Source of the DNA: Sva-07 sp963728195
Lineage (GTDB): Bacteria > Actinomycetota > Acidimicrobiia > Acidimicrobiales > Ilumatobacteraceae
Direction of reading: 5' to 3'
DNA length: 64,000 nt
Assembly: GCA_963728195.1 (NCBI GenBank)
Contig: CAVSIX010000007.1
Span: forward strand, 186,001-250,000
A program made the position numbers and the translations under genes. Positions 21,054 through 30,048 of the stretch are shown one piece after another. The notes below the pieces were generated by a model. That model saw only the letters and a list, made by a program, of their open reading frames with translations. It ran no database searches and had not been told where the DNA came from. Numbering within the stretch: the stretch's first letter is position 1; every line of letters starts with the position of its first letter.

Positions 21054-22120
21054 CAGCGGTCCTCCTGGTCGGCGGTGTCGTCGGTTGGTGCATCGGGTGC
21101 GTCGCCGGTGAGCTGCAGGAAGACGTCGTCGAGGTCGGGGCCACGCACGCCCAGCGACCGCACGGCCACGTCGGCACCGGTCAGTGCGTCGGCGACCTGC
21201 GAGAGCCGTCCGAGTGCGTCCTCGCCGGGATCGATCGTCCAGCGGTCGTCGTCGTGCTCGTCGACGTCGCCGACGCCGACCCGATCCAGCGCCGCACGCG
21301 CCCGCTCGCGCATCGCCGCAGGATCGTCCGTCGCCGTCAGCTGGAGGTGCACCACCAGTCCCCCGGCACGTTCTTTCAGTTCGTCGGCCGTGCCCGTCGC
21401 GATGGCGCGTCCGTGGTCCATCACCGTGATGCGATCGGCGAGCGCATCGGCTTCTTCGAGGTACTGCGTCGTCAGCAGGACGGTGGCACCGTCGGCCGCC
21501 AGCTCACGGATCACCTCCCAGATCGTGCGCCGGCTGCGCAGGTCGAGACCGGTCGTCGGTTCGTCGAGGAAGAGCAGGCGCGGATCGGTGAGCAGCGCCG
21601 ACGCGAGGTCGAGACGCCGCCGCATCCCGCCGGAGTACGTCTTGGCCTGACGGTCGGCGGCGTCGGCGAGGTCGAACCGCGTCAGCAGCTCGTCGGCCCG
21701 GTTCGACGCATCCGACCTCGACAGACCGAACAGCTCGCCGAAGAGTTCGAGGTTCTGTCGCCCCGTCAGGATTTCATCGACGGCCGCATACTGCCCGGCG
21801 AGGGCGATCGAGCGCCGCACCTCGGTCGCGTCCCGCACGACGTCGCATCCGAACACCTCGGCTGCGCCGTCGGTGGGCCGCTGGAGGGTGGAGAGCACCT
21901 TGACCGCCGTCGTCTTGCCCGAGCCGTTGGGACCCAGCAGACCGAGGATCTCGCCGGTTCGCATCTGCAGGTCGAAGCCGTCGAGCGCCCGCGTGTCGCC
22001 GAACACGACGTGCACGTCCTGCATGTCGACCGCGAGCTGGTCGTCATCGGGAGAGGTCGGGTCGGGAGCGGAGCGGTCGTCGCCTGCGGTCGTCTGCAGC
22101 ATCCGTTCGTCCGTACCCAC
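21053..22120 (-). CDS. ABC exporter ATPase (DrrA-like)
   Basis: A 355-residue ATP-binding subunit of a daunorubicin-resistance-type exporter. The Walker A motif is GLLGPNGSGKTT, the signature is YSGGMRRRLDLA, Walker B is LLFLDEPTTGLD, and the H-loop region reads LLTTQYLEEAD, the variant typical of DrrA (Gln-Tyr where others have His). A C-terminal domain of about 110 residues follows the ATPase core, as in DrrA where it contacts the permease. The listed start is a GTG at 22118-22120; an in-frame ATG at 22102 (MLQTTAGDD) is a good alternative. It forms an operon with the permease gene. Confidence 0.9.
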   Translation of the reverse strand: MGTDERMLQTTAGDDRSAPDPTSPDDDQLAVDMQDVHVVFGDTRALDGFDLQMRTGEILGLLGPNGSGKTTAVKVLSTLQRPTDGAAEVFGCDVVRDATEVRRSIALAGQYAAVDEILTGRQNLELFGELFGLSRSDASNRADELLTRFDLADAADRQAKTYSGGMRRRLDLASALLTDPRLLFLDEPTTGLDLRSRRTIWEVIRELAADGATVLLTTQYLEEADALADRITVMDHGRAIATGTADELKERAGGLVVHLQLTATDDPAAMRERARAALDRVGVGDVDEHDDDRWTIDPGEDALGRLSQVADALTGADVAVRSLGVRGPDLDDVFLQLTGDAPDAPTDDTADQEDR

Positions 22121-22200
22121 GGGCTCGCGCTGCGAATCTTCCCAATGGCCGGCGAGGATGCAACGATGGCGACGACACGATCGGCGACAGCGGAGGATGC

Positions 22201-23067
22201 ATGCCGGAGATGCCCGAGATCCAGGCGCACGCCGAACGCCTGAGCAACCAGTTCACCGGACGTGTCCTGGCCGGCTTCACACCGTTCAACTTCACGGCGC
22301 TCAAGACGGCGGTGCCCGCTCCGTCGGAGGCGTTCGGCGAGCCGCTGGTGGACGTCGGGCGTCGCGGCAAGTACCTGCTGCTGCGCTTCGAGCCGGTCAC
22401 GTTCGTGGTGCATCTCATGCAGGGCGGCCGGCTCGTGCCCGACCCGAAGCGAGCGGCGAAACCCCGCGGCGGTCAGGCCCGATTCGTCTTCGAGCCGATC
22501 GAACGCGACGACGGCTCGATCGACGAGACTGCACTCCTGCTCACCGAGCAGGGCAAGGAGCGGCGCGCCGGCGTGTGGTGCGTACCGACCGACACCGCGC
22601 TCGACTCACCACCGCTCGACAAGCTCGGCCCGGAGGCGGTCGACATCAGCAGCGAGCAACTCGCAGAGCTGTTCGCCGCGAACTCGATGCGCGTCCACGG
22701 CTTCCTTCGCGACCAGCGCATGATCGCCGGAATCGGCCGTCGCCTCGCGAACGAGATCTGCCACCGAGCGCGGATCTCGCCCTTTGCCAACACCCGCAAA
22801 CTCGCAGCAGCGGGCGCAGCCGACGTCGCAGCCGCGATCTCGTCGTGCATCGCCGAGGGGTTGGAGTACGAGCGCACCCGCGACGACATGAGCTCGTCGA
22901 AGGATCGGCCGAGTGCGATGCACAGCCGAACCGGCGATCCGTGCCCCGACTGCGGTGATGCGGTTCGGGCGGTCGAGTACTCGGGCTACACCGTCAACTA
23001 CTGCCCGACGTGCCAGACCGGCGGCAAGGTGCTCGCCGACAACACGACCAGCAAATTCCTCAAGTAG
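22201..23067 (+). CDS. Fpg/Nei family DNA glycosylase/AP lyase
   Basis: A 288-residue base-excision repair enzyme. The N-terminus MPEMPEIQ matches the family's MPELPEVE, so after Met removal the proline is the catalytic nucleophile and Glu3 follows. A conserved lysine is in GRRGKYLLL, the helix-two-turn-helix has IAGIGRRLANEICHRA, and the C-terminal zinc finger CPDCG...YCPTCQ is present. It removes oxidised bases and cuts the abasic site. The finger is close to the end and is followed by a short tail. Whether the main substrate is 8-oxoguanine (Fpg) or oxidised pyrimidine (Nei) is uncertain. A purine nucleoside phosphorylase gene follows after 24 bases on the same strand. Confidence 0.88.
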   Translation: MPEMPEIQAHAERLSNQFTGRVLAGFTPFNFTALKTAVPAPSEAFGEPLVDVGRRGKYLLLRFEPVTFVVHLMQGGRLVPDPKRAAKPRGGQARFVFEPIERDDGSIDETALLLTEQGKERRAGVWCVPTDTALDSPPLDKLGPEAVDISSEQLAELFAANSMRVHGFLRDQRMIAGIGRRLANEICHRARISPFANTRKLAAAGAADVAAAISSCIAEGLEYERTRDDMSSSKDRPSAMHSRTGDPCPDCGDAVRAVEYSGYTVNYCPTCQTGGKVLADNTTSKFLK

Positions 23068-23091
23068 CTCCGGACGAATACGCTCGGCGTC

Positions 23092-23808
23092 ATGCCCATC
23101 CATCTGCGCGCCGAAGCCGGCGACTACGCCCCCAACGTGTTGTGCCCCGGCGATCCGGTCCGGGCGAAGTACATCGCCGAGACGTTCTTCGATCCCGGCG
23201 CCCGACAGGTGAACACCGAACGGGGGATGCTCGGCTACACCGGCACCTTCGAGGGCGAGCCGATCAGCGTGCAGTCGACCGGCATGGGCTGCCCGAGTGC
23301 CGGCATCGTGTTCGAGGAACTGATCATGCTCGGCGCAACCCGGCTCGTTCGCGTCGGCACGTGTGGAGGCCTCGGCGACGGCATGGCGATGGGCGACACG
23401 GTGGTCGGCTTGGCGGCATCGACCGACGATCAGACGCCGCTTCGCTATGCCGCGATGGAGGGCTTCGCTCCGAGTGCGACGTTCTCACTGGTCGAGACCG
23501 CTGCTCGACTCGCCCGCGAGAGTTCGGCGGGCGCCGTGCACGTCGGGCCGATCGTGACGTCCGGGCTGTTCTACGATCCCGATCCGACCACGTTCGCCCG
23601 ATGGAAGCGGCTGGGTCACATCGGCGTGGAGATGGAAGCGGCGATGATGTACACGATCGCGGCCGTCAAGGGCATCGAATCGCTGGCGATCATGACCGTC
23701 AGCGACCTGCTCGGCGAGCAGGGCGACACCGAGCGGATCAGCGATGCGGAACTCAAGGCGGGCGTCGATCAGATGATGCGCATTTCCTGCGCAGTCGCCG
23801 TGTCATGA
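23092..23808 (+). CDS. deoD: DeoD-type purine nucleoside phosphorylase
   Basis: A 238-residue enzyme that cleaves purine (deoxy)nucleosides with phosphate for salvage. Conserved phosphate- and base-site motifs are GDPVRAK (residues 20-26), STGMGCPS, RVGTCGGLGDG, the ribose-binding VEMEAAMMYT and the catalytic acid in MTVSDLL. The length is typical of the hexameric bacterial class. It lies just downstream of the Fpg/Nei gene, which suggests a small nucleotide maintenance operon, although the link may only be positional. Confidence 0.9.
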   Translation: MPIHLRAEAGDYAPNVLCPGDPVRAKYIAETFFDPGARQVNTERGMLGYTGTFEGEPISVQSTGMGCPSAGIVFEELIMLGATRLVRVGTCGGLGDGMAMGDTVVGLAASTDDQTPLRYAAMEGFAPSATFSLVETAARLARESSAGAVHVGPIVTSGLFYDPDPTTFARWKRLGHIGVEMEAAMMYTIAAVKGIESLAIMTVSDLLGEQGDTERISDAELKAGVDQMMRISCAVAVS

Positions 23809-23867
23809 TGCGGTGATCAGCAGTCCGCTGACAGAACTTCTCCGCCTCCAGGAGCGTCAGAACCATC

Positions 23868-24668
23868 ATGATCCCCCGCACCGCACTGGCCATCCTCGCT
23901 CTGTCCGCCTTGGCGCTCGCCGCCTGCGGCAGTGACGACTCCCCCGCTGCCGACGACTCGCTTCCCGCGGTCGGCTCGGCTCCCACCGCCGACGATCTGG
24001 CCGACACCGCCTTCGAGTCGACCGAGGTCACCGGCTACGAACTCGTCGCCGACACCGCCATCGAGCTCGCCTTCACCGCCGACACGCTGTCGGCACGCGC
24101 CGGGTGCAACTCGATGAGCGGTGGCTACTCGATCACCGACGGCACACTGGAAGTGGGCGCCATGGCGTCGACGATGATGGCGTGCTCCGACGAACTGATG
24201 GCCCAGGACACCTGGCTGAGCGAGTTCCTGTCGGGCGCACCCTCGATCGCCCTCGACGGCGACACGCTGACGCTCACGGGCGACGAGGCCACGCTGACAT
24301 CGAGCGCCATCCAGCCCGCCGAGCTCGAGGGCACCACGTGGAACGTCACCGGCATCGTCGCCAACGAGGCGGTCAGTTCGCTGCCCGCCGGCGCCGAGGC
24401 GTCGATCACGATCGCCGACGGGCAGGCAGCGATCCAGACCGGATGCAACTCCGGTTCGACCAGCGTCGACATCACCGACACGACGATCACGTTCGGCCCG
24501 ATCGCACTGACGAAGATGGCGTGCGCCGACGAGGCCGTCAATCAGCTCGAGGCGCACGTGATCATCGTCCTCGGCGGCGAGGTCACCTACGAGATCGCCG
24601 GCGACATGCTGATTCTCAGCAACCCTGACGCCGACGGCCAGCCCGGCCTCCAGCTCACCGCCGCCTGA
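23868..24668 (+). CDS. Lipoprotein with two META (HslJ-like) domains
   Basis: A 266-residue cell-surface lipoprotein. The signal peptide ends at a lipobox LALAACGS (predicted lipidated Cys at residue 20). After an acidic linker, two META-type beta-barrel repeats are visible at about residues 45-145 and 150-260; each has a GCNS core, followed by a pattern like LTKMACADE or STMMACSDE. The domain is named from HslJ-type proteins; their function is linked to heat or antibiotic stress in some bacteria but is not settled. It converges closely on mdh with a 16-base gap. Confidence 0.85.
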   Translation: MIPRTALAILALSALALAACGSDDSPAADDSLPAVGSAPTADDLADTAFESTEVTGYELVADTAIELAFTADTLSARAGCNSMSGGYSITDGTLEVGAMASTMMACSDELMAQDTWLSEFLSGAPSIALDGDTLTLTGDEATLTSSAIQPAELEGTTWNVTGIVANEAVSSLPAGAEASITIADGQAAIQTGCNSGSTSVDITDTTITFGPIALTKMACADEAVNQLEAHVIIVLGGEVTYEIAGDMLILSNPDADGQPGLQLTAA

Positions 24669-24684
24669 GCCCAGGCAGCAGGGA

Positions 24685-25671
24685 TCAGATCAGGCCGAGT
24701 TCGGCGACGGCGTCGCGTTCGCTCACGAGTTCGTCGGCGCTGGCATCGATCTTGGCGCGGCTGAAGTCGTCGATCTCGAGTCCCTGGACGATCTCGTAGT
24801 CGCCGTTCTTGCACACGCACGGGAACGACGAGATGATGCCCTCGGGCACGTCGTAGCTGCCGTCGCTGACGACCGACATCGAGACCCAGTCGCCCTCGGG
24901 CGTGCCGAGCGACCAGTCGCGGATGTGATCGACCGCAGCCGACGCGGCCGATGCGGCCGACGAAGCGCCACGGGCGTCGATGATCGCCGCGCCGCGCTTG
25001 GCGACGGTCGGGATGTAGGTGTTCTCGTACCACTCGTGGTCGCCGACGGCGTCGTACGCGCGCTGTCCGTTGACCTCGCAGTGGAAGAGATCGGGGTACT
25101 GCGTGGTGGAGTGGTTGCCCCAGATCGTCATCTTGGTGATGTCGTTGACCGACGTGTCGAGGCGCTGCGCGAGCTGCGTCTTGGCGCGATTGTGGTCGAG
25201 ACGCGTCATCGCCGTGAACCGGTGCGGGTCGAGGTCGGCGGCGTTGCGCTGGGCGATGAGTGCGTTGGTGTTCGCTGGGTTGCCGACGACGAGGATCTTC
25301 ACGTCGGGCGTGGCCGACCGTGAGAGCGCTTCGCCCTGCGGCTTGAAGATGCCACCGTTGGCCGACAGCAGGTCGGCGCGCTCCATGCCGGCCTTGCGCG
25401 GCATCGATCCGACGAGGATGGCGACATCTGCGTCGCCGAACGCCGTGTCGGGATCGTCGGTGCAGACGACCTCGGAGAGCAGCGGGAACGCGCAGTCGTC
25501 GAGTTCCATCCGCACGCCCTCGAGCGCACCGAGCGCCGGCGTGATCTCGAGCAGCTGCAGCGCGATCGGCGTGTCGGGGCCGAGCATCGAGCCCGACGCG
25601 ATTCGGAAGAGGATGCTGTAGCCGATCTGGCCTGCAGCACCGGTGACGGCAACACGAACGGGAGTGGTCAT
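24685..25671 (-). CDS. mdh: Malate dehydrogenase
   Basis: A 328-residue NAD-dependent enzyme that interconverts malate and oxaloacetate in the TCA cycle. The dinucleotide motif is VTGAAGQIGYS (residues 8-18), the substrate arginines are in the MPRKAGMERADLL loop, and the catalytic Asp-containing LDHNRAK and His-containing WGNHSTTQYPD segments are intact. The length and motifs match the cytoplasmic-type MDH common in actinobacteria. The ATG at 25671 is used. It sits in reverse orientation to the META lipoprotein gene. With sdhCAB and sucCD it gives three TCA steps in this window. Confidence 0.96.
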   Translation of the reverse strand: MTTPVRVAVTGAAGQIGYSILFRIASGSMLGPDTPIALQLLEITPALGALEGVRMELDDCAFPLLSEVVCTDDPDTAFGDADVAILVGSMPRKAGMERADLLSANGGIFKPQGEALSRSATPDVKILVVGNPANTNALIAQRNAADLDPHRFTAMTRLDHNRAKTQLAQRLDTSVNDITKMTIWGNHSTTQYPDLFHCEVNGQRAYDAVGDHEWYENTYIPTVAKRGAAIIDARGASSAASAASAAVDHIRDWSLGTPEGDWVSMSVVSDGSYDVPEGIISSFPCVCKNGDYEIVQGLEIDDFSRAKIDASADELVSERDAVAELGLI

Positions 25672-25721
25672 GATTCGAGCGTACGCCCGGCGCCGACCAC
25701 CGCCCAAGCGCACGCACCCCC

Positions 25722-25768
25722 AAAAATGCCTGATCGGTCGCGCTCAGCGCGCCGATCCAGGCATTTTT
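25722..25768. terminator. Hairpin between the acyltransferase gene end and mdh
   Basis: An inverted repeat with arms AAAAATGCCT and AGGCATTTTT and a further TCGG/CCGA pair around a GC-rich loop. The T-rich end makes it a good intrinsic terminator for the minus-strand acyltransferase gene, whose stop is five bases away. It also lies upstream of mdh on the same strand. Confidence 0.75.
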
Positions 25769-25772
25769 CGGG

Positions 25773-27902
25773 TCAGGGTTGGGCGAGGACGCGGTTGATC
25801 ACGTCGGCGTAGAAGTTCTGGCCCGACTGGGTGAGGTGGATGCCGTCGTCGTAGAAGCAGCGCCCCTCACAACTCGACGAGAGGACCTCCCAGTCGAGCA
25901 CCGTCACGTTGGGATGGGTGGCGGGCACGGCACGGAGCTTCGCGTTGTTGTCGGCGATCCAGCCCCGGTCGGCCTTGCCGGTCAGCAGCAGCACGACCGG
26001 CACGTCGGCAACCGTCGCCAGCATCGCGTCGAGGGTCTCCTGGCTGAAGCCGCCGTTCGTCCCGAGGTGCACGACGACCACCGAACCGAACGTGCCGTTG
26101 TCCTTCAGCGTCTGCATCGTCGGGATGAAGGCCTGCATCTGGCGGCTCTGCAACGCGTCGACCTGGAAGCCGCGCGCCTGGAGTTCCTCGGCGGCGCCCA
26201 ACATCACCGAATCTCCCAGTGCGACGAGCGGGAAGCCCGACACGGTCGGCGGGATCGAGAGCGGCGCCAACCCCTCGAGGCTCGTCACGACGCCGAGCTG
26301 CGCGACCGGTGCCGGTGGCACGGTCGTCGGTGGCACCGTCGTCGGCGGCACGGTCGTCGGCGGCACGGTCGTCGTCGGTGGTGGTGGTGAGACGTCGGGC
26401 ACCACGGAGTCGGACGGATCGAGCACGGGGCTGACGGCCTCGGCCACGGTGGTCGCGGGCGCCGTCGTGGTGGAGCTCGACGTGGTGGTGGTCGATGCGA
26501 CCGGAATGTCGTCGACGGCGAGCAGGTCGGTGGTGAACTCCTCGCCGGCGGTCAGCGCCTGGGCGATCTCGTTCTGCTCGAGTGGTGCCGTCAGGAGGAC
26601 GGCGCCGACGAACATCACGAACGCCGCCGAGACCGCTGCGACGCCGGTGACGAGCACCTTGGGGCCGCGCCGCTTGCCGGCGAAGATCCGATGCCAACCC
26701 GCAGCGAAGCGGCCGCGACGGATCGGGGTCTCGATCAAGCGGTACGACGCCTCGGTCACGATCACGGTCAGCGCCAGCGCGAACAGGAACTCCCCGAACG
26801 TCAGCTTGTTGCCGGCCACGCCGCGGATCATCTGATAGATCGGCCAGTGGTACAGGTAGAGGCCGTACGAGCGCGTACCGATCCAGCGGAAGAAGGGATT
26901 CCCGAGCACTCGGTTGGCGTGAGCGCCACGGTGGGTCACCGCCGCGATGATCGCCAGCGTCGACAGCGCAGCGAGGAACATCCCGCCACGGAACAGGAAC
27001 GGGTCTGCTCCGCTCGGCGTGGCCAGGTACGTGTTCCAGCAGAGCCACCCGAATCCGATGATCGACACGAGCGCGAACCCGTCGAAGAGTCGTCCCTTCG
27101 ACCGCAACGGCCCACGCACGATCGCCAGCGGCCTCCAGACCATCGCGAATGCCGCGCCGAGCAGGATGCCGCTGAGGCGACTGATCGTGCCGAGGTACAG
27201 CGTGTCGATCTTGGCGATCGGCCGATCGCCAAGCCACCAGTACGCATCCGGCGTGACGTTCGGCTCGGCGATCGGACCCGGGTAGTACAACACCGCCACC
27301 GCGACCGTGATCATCACCGCGACGACGAACAGCCAGCGGCTGACGGCGGCGACCTGACGGGTGCCGTTGCGGCCGAGCAGGAAGATCATCACGACGGGCC
27401 AGAACAGGTAGAACTGCTCTTCGACCGCCAGGCTCCACAGATGTCGCAGCGGCGCGAAGTCGCCGGCCGCGGTGTAGCCGAGACCCTCCCAGATCTGGTA
27501 CCAGTTCGACACGTAGAAGAAGCCGGCGATCACATCGCCGCGCAGCGCCCCGAGCGCCTCCTCCTTGAAGATCGCCGTCCAGACGGTGACGAGGAACATC
27601 ATCGTGAACAGCGCCGGCAGCAGGCGCCGCGCTCGACGCATCCAGAAGTGACGCAGCGAGATCCGGTAGGTGCGCTCGCGTTCGGAGATCAGCAGCAGCG
27701 TGATCAGGTATCCGGAGATCACGAAGAACATCTCCACGCCGAGGAACCCGCCGGGCAGCCAGTCGCTGTTGGCGTGGTACACCATCACCGCAACGACGGC
27801 GAGCGCCCGCATGCCGTCGAGACCCGGAAGGTACGGGACCCGACTGATGTGGGCGCGGTCGTCGGGAACCGGCTCCACCCGGGGCGGCGCGAGCGTGGAC
27901 AT
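25773..27902 (-). CDS. Membrane O-acyltransferase with C-terminal SGNH domain (copy A)
   Basis: A 709-residue OatA-like protein. Residues about 25-390 form an acyltransferase-3 membrane domain with some ten helices, including the conserved AVMVYHANSDW histidine, FFVISGYLIT and RRARRLLPALF. One further helix follows and then a Thr/Ser/Pro-rich linker that contains four TTVPP repeats. The C-terminal SGNH-type domain has the GDSVMLG serine, HLGTNGG block and DDGIHLTQSG Asp-His pair. Such proteins move acyl groups, usually acetyl, onto extracellular polysaccharide or peptidoglycan. The tandem paralogue at 28001-30031 is on the same strand, 98 bases upstream. The ATG at 27902 gives a natural N-terminus, though the ribosome site is weak. 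Confidence 0.85.
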   Translation of the reverse strand: MSTLAPPRVEPVPDDRAHISRVPYLPGLDGMRALAVVAVMVYHANSDWLPGGFLGVEMFFVISGYLITLLLISERERTYRISLRHFWMRRARRLLPALFTMMFLVTVWTAIFKEEALGALRGDVIAGFFYVSNWYQIWEGLGYTAAGDFAPLRHLWSLAVEEQFYLFWPVVMIFLLGRNGTRQVAAVSRWLFVVAVMITVAVAVLYYPGPIAEPNVTPDAYWWLGDRPIAKIDTLYLGTISRLSGILLGAAFAMVWRPLAIVRGPLRSKGRLFDGFALVSIIGFGWLCWNTYLATPSGADPFLFRGGMFLAALSTLAIIAAVTHRGAHANRVLGNPFFRWIGTRSYGLYLYHWPIYQMIRGVAGNKLTFGEFLFALALTVIVTEASYRLIETPIRRGRFAAGWHRIFAGKRRGPKVLVTGVAAVSAAFVMFVGAVLLTAPLEQNEIAQALTAGEEFTTDLLAVDDIPVASTTTTSSSTTTAPATTVAEAVSPVLDPSDSVVPDVSPPPPTTTVPPTTVPPTTVPPTTVPPAPVAQLGVVTSLEGLAPLSIPPTVSGFPLVALGDSVMLGAAEELQARGFQVDALQSRQMQAFIPTMQTLKDNGTFGSVVVVHLGTNGGFSQETLDAMLATVADVPVVLLLTGKADRGWIADNNAKLRAVPATHPNVTVLDWEVLSSSCEGRCFYDDGIHLTQSGQNFYADVINRVLAQP
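26314..26376 (-). repeat. Tandem 15-bp units encoding the TTVPP linker
   Basis: About four tandem in-frame 15-base units on the minus strand encode Thr-Thr-Val-Pro-Pro. The copies differ by one or two bases. The region is a flexible linker between the membrane and SGNH domains of copy A. Confidence 0.7.
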
Positions 27903-28000
27903 GGGGGATCCAGTATCGCCGCGCAAATCGCGCTCAGGGTGGCATGCCGACCATCTGGTGCGTCGGGCCTGGTCACGTACCGATCGCACGCCGGCGATGG

Positions 28001-30031
28001 TCAGGTGGGAGCCTGCAGCGCTCCGTCGATCAGTGCCGCATAGTAGACCTGGCCATCGGGACGCAGGTGGAATCCGTCTGAGTAGAAGCAGTCGCCGGGG
28101 CAACTGCCGGCGAGTCCGGCCCAGTCGAGCAGCGACACGTTCGGGTAGGTGTTGACCGTGTCGTAGATCAACGCGTTGTTGTCGGCGGTGTAGTCGCGTG
28201 GCACGTCGATCGTCAGCAGCAGCACCTGCGGTACATCCGCGAGCGCCTCCATCATGCGAGTCATGTCACCCGGGCCGATCGGCCCGTTCGTGCCGAGATG
28301 CACCACGACCACGTCACCGAGTCGGTCCTGCTCTTCGAGCTGCAGGATCGTGTCGAGGCCGTTGACGAACGCCCGGCTCTCGATCGCATCGACGGTGAAG
28401 CCGAGTTCCTTGAGTTGCGGTGCGGCACCCAGCATCACCGAGTCGCCGAGGGCGAGCTGCGAGATGGGAGCCGGCGGGGGCGTCGTGGTGGTCTCGACGG
28501 CCGACGGCGGCGGAACCGCAGGTGCCGAGACGTCGGTCGTGTCGTTCGGCTCCAGCGTCTCGGCGACGACGGCGGGCGGATCGGTGGCGTCGGCGCCCGC
28601 ACACGTCGGATCGTTGATCACGTCGCACGTGGCCTGGGCTCCCTCGTCGAGCGCCTGTCGCACTTCGTTCTCCTCGACCGAGGCGGTCGCCAGGCTGACG
28701 CCGGCGAACAGGGTGAGGGCGCCGAGCACCGCACCGCCGACGAGCAACGCGTTGCGGGGCCCTGGGACCGGTGAGCGCCGGATCCGATTCAGCGAGGCGC
28801 CGAACGTCCCGCGGCGGATCGGGGTCTCGATGAACCGGAACGACGCCTCGGTGACGAAGCAGGTCGCCGCCATCGCGACCACGAACTCGTGGAACTTCAG
28901 GTGGTTGCCGGCGATGTTGCGGATCAACTGGAAGATCGGCCAGTGGTAGAGGTACAAGCCGTACGAGCGTGTGCCGATCCACAGCAGCACGGGGATGCTG
29001 AGCACCCTCGACGTGACCGCGCGTTCGTGCGTCACCGCGGCGACCATCATCAACGTGGCGATCGCGCACAGCATGAAACCGCCGCGGAACAACCACGGGT
29101 TGGCACCGTCGGGACCGAGCAGGTACATCCACCACGCCATCGCACACAGCGCCACGAAACCGAGCAGTGCCACGCCGTCGAGCATCCGACCCTTGCTCCG
29201 CAGCGGTCCGCGCATCACCGCCACGGGACGCCACACCATGGCGAAGGCTGCTCCGAGGAGCAGACCGCTGGCACGGGTGAACGTGGACAGATAGAGCCCG
29301 TCGAGTTTCGAGATCGGTCGACCGAAGATCGTCCAGTACGCCTCCGGAGTGACCTCCGGCGTGCCGACAGGACCGGGATGGTAGAGCACCGCCGTCAGCG
29401 CCGCGATCACGAGTGCCGCGACGACGAGATAGCGGCTGATGTCGGCGATCCTGCGGCTCCCGCCGCGCAGGAGGGCGAACATCACGATCGGCCAGATCAG
29501 GTAGAACTGCTCCTCGACTGCGAGGCTCCAGAGGTGGCGCAGCGGTGCAAAGTCGTTCGACGCCGTGTAACCGGCGCCGGTCCCGATCTGGTACCAGTTC
29601 GAGACATAGAAGGTCGCCGCGATCACGTCACCGCGCAGCTTGCCGAGCGCCTCTCGCTCGAACAGCGCAGTCCAGATCGCGAGTGCGAGCATCATCGTGA
29701 ACAGCGCAGGCAGCAGTCGTCGTGCGCGCCGGATCCAGAACTGCTTCATGTCGACGGTCGACGTGCGTTCCTTCTCCGAGATCAGCAACAGGGTGATCAG
29801 GTAGCCGGAGATGACGAAGAACACCTCGACGCCGAGGAAACCGCCCGGCAACCAGTCGGAGTTGGCGTGGTACACCATCACGGCGACGACAGCGAGCGCC
29901 CGCATCCCGTCGAGCCCGGGAAGATACGGCACCCGGCTGATGTCGGCGCGCTGCCTGCGCCGACGCGAACGTGCCGACGGACGCGGATCGGCACGCGTCG
30001 GCGTGCCGGCGGCGTCGGCGGTTGCAGTCAT
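28001..30031 (-). CDS. Membrane O-acyltransferase with C-terminal SGNH domain (copy B)
   Basis: A 676-residue paralogue of the preceding gene product. The acyltransferase-3 core is nearly the same in order and wording (AVMVYHANSDW, FFVISGYLIT, RRARRLLPALF, LRHLWSLAVEEQFYL), as is the C-terminal SGNH domain (GDSVMLG, HLGTNGP, SDGFHLRPDG). The linker is different: it lacks the TTVPP repeats and has a Cys pair and an acidic region. The N-terminus is longer and basic (RPSARSRRRRQRADI). The pair is best explained by tandem duplication followed by divergence of the linker and tail. Both are likely to modify a cell-surface polymer. The ATG at 30029-30031 is used. metF lies 17 bases upstream on the same strand. 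Confidence 0.85.
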   Translation of the reverse strand: MTATADAAGTPTRADPRPSARSRRRRQRADISRVPYLPGLDGMRALAVVAVMVYHANSDWLPGGFLGVEVFFVISGYLITLLLISEKERTSTVDMKQFWIRRARRLLPALFTMMLALAIWTALFEREALGKLRGDVIAATFYVSNWYQIGTGAGYTASNDFAPLRHLWSLAVEEQFYLIWPIVMFALLRGGSRRIADISRYLVVAALVIAALTAVLYHPGPVGTPEVTPEAYWTIFGRPISKLDGLYLSTFTRASGLLLGAAFAMVWRPVAVMRGPLRSKGRMLDGVALLGFVALCAMAWWMYLLGPDGANPWLFRGGFMLCAIATLMMVAAVTHERAVTSRVLSIPVLLWIGTRSYGLYLYHWPIFQLIRNIAGNHLKFHEFVVAMAATCFVTEASFRFIETPIRRGTFGASLNRIRRSPVPGPRNALLVGGAVLGALTLFAGVSLATASVEENEVRQALDEGAQATCDVINDPTCAGADATDPPAVVAETLEPNDTTDVSAPAVPPPSAVETTTTPPPAPISQLALGDSVMLGAAPQLKELGFTVDAIESRAFVNGLDTILQLEEQDRLGDVVVVHLGTNGPIGPGDMTRMMEALADVPQVLLLTIDVPRDYTADNNALIYDTVNTYPNVSLLDWAGLAGSCPGDCFYSDGFHLRPDGQVYYAALIDGALQAPT

Positions 30032-30048
30032 GTGGTGACCAGTATCGC

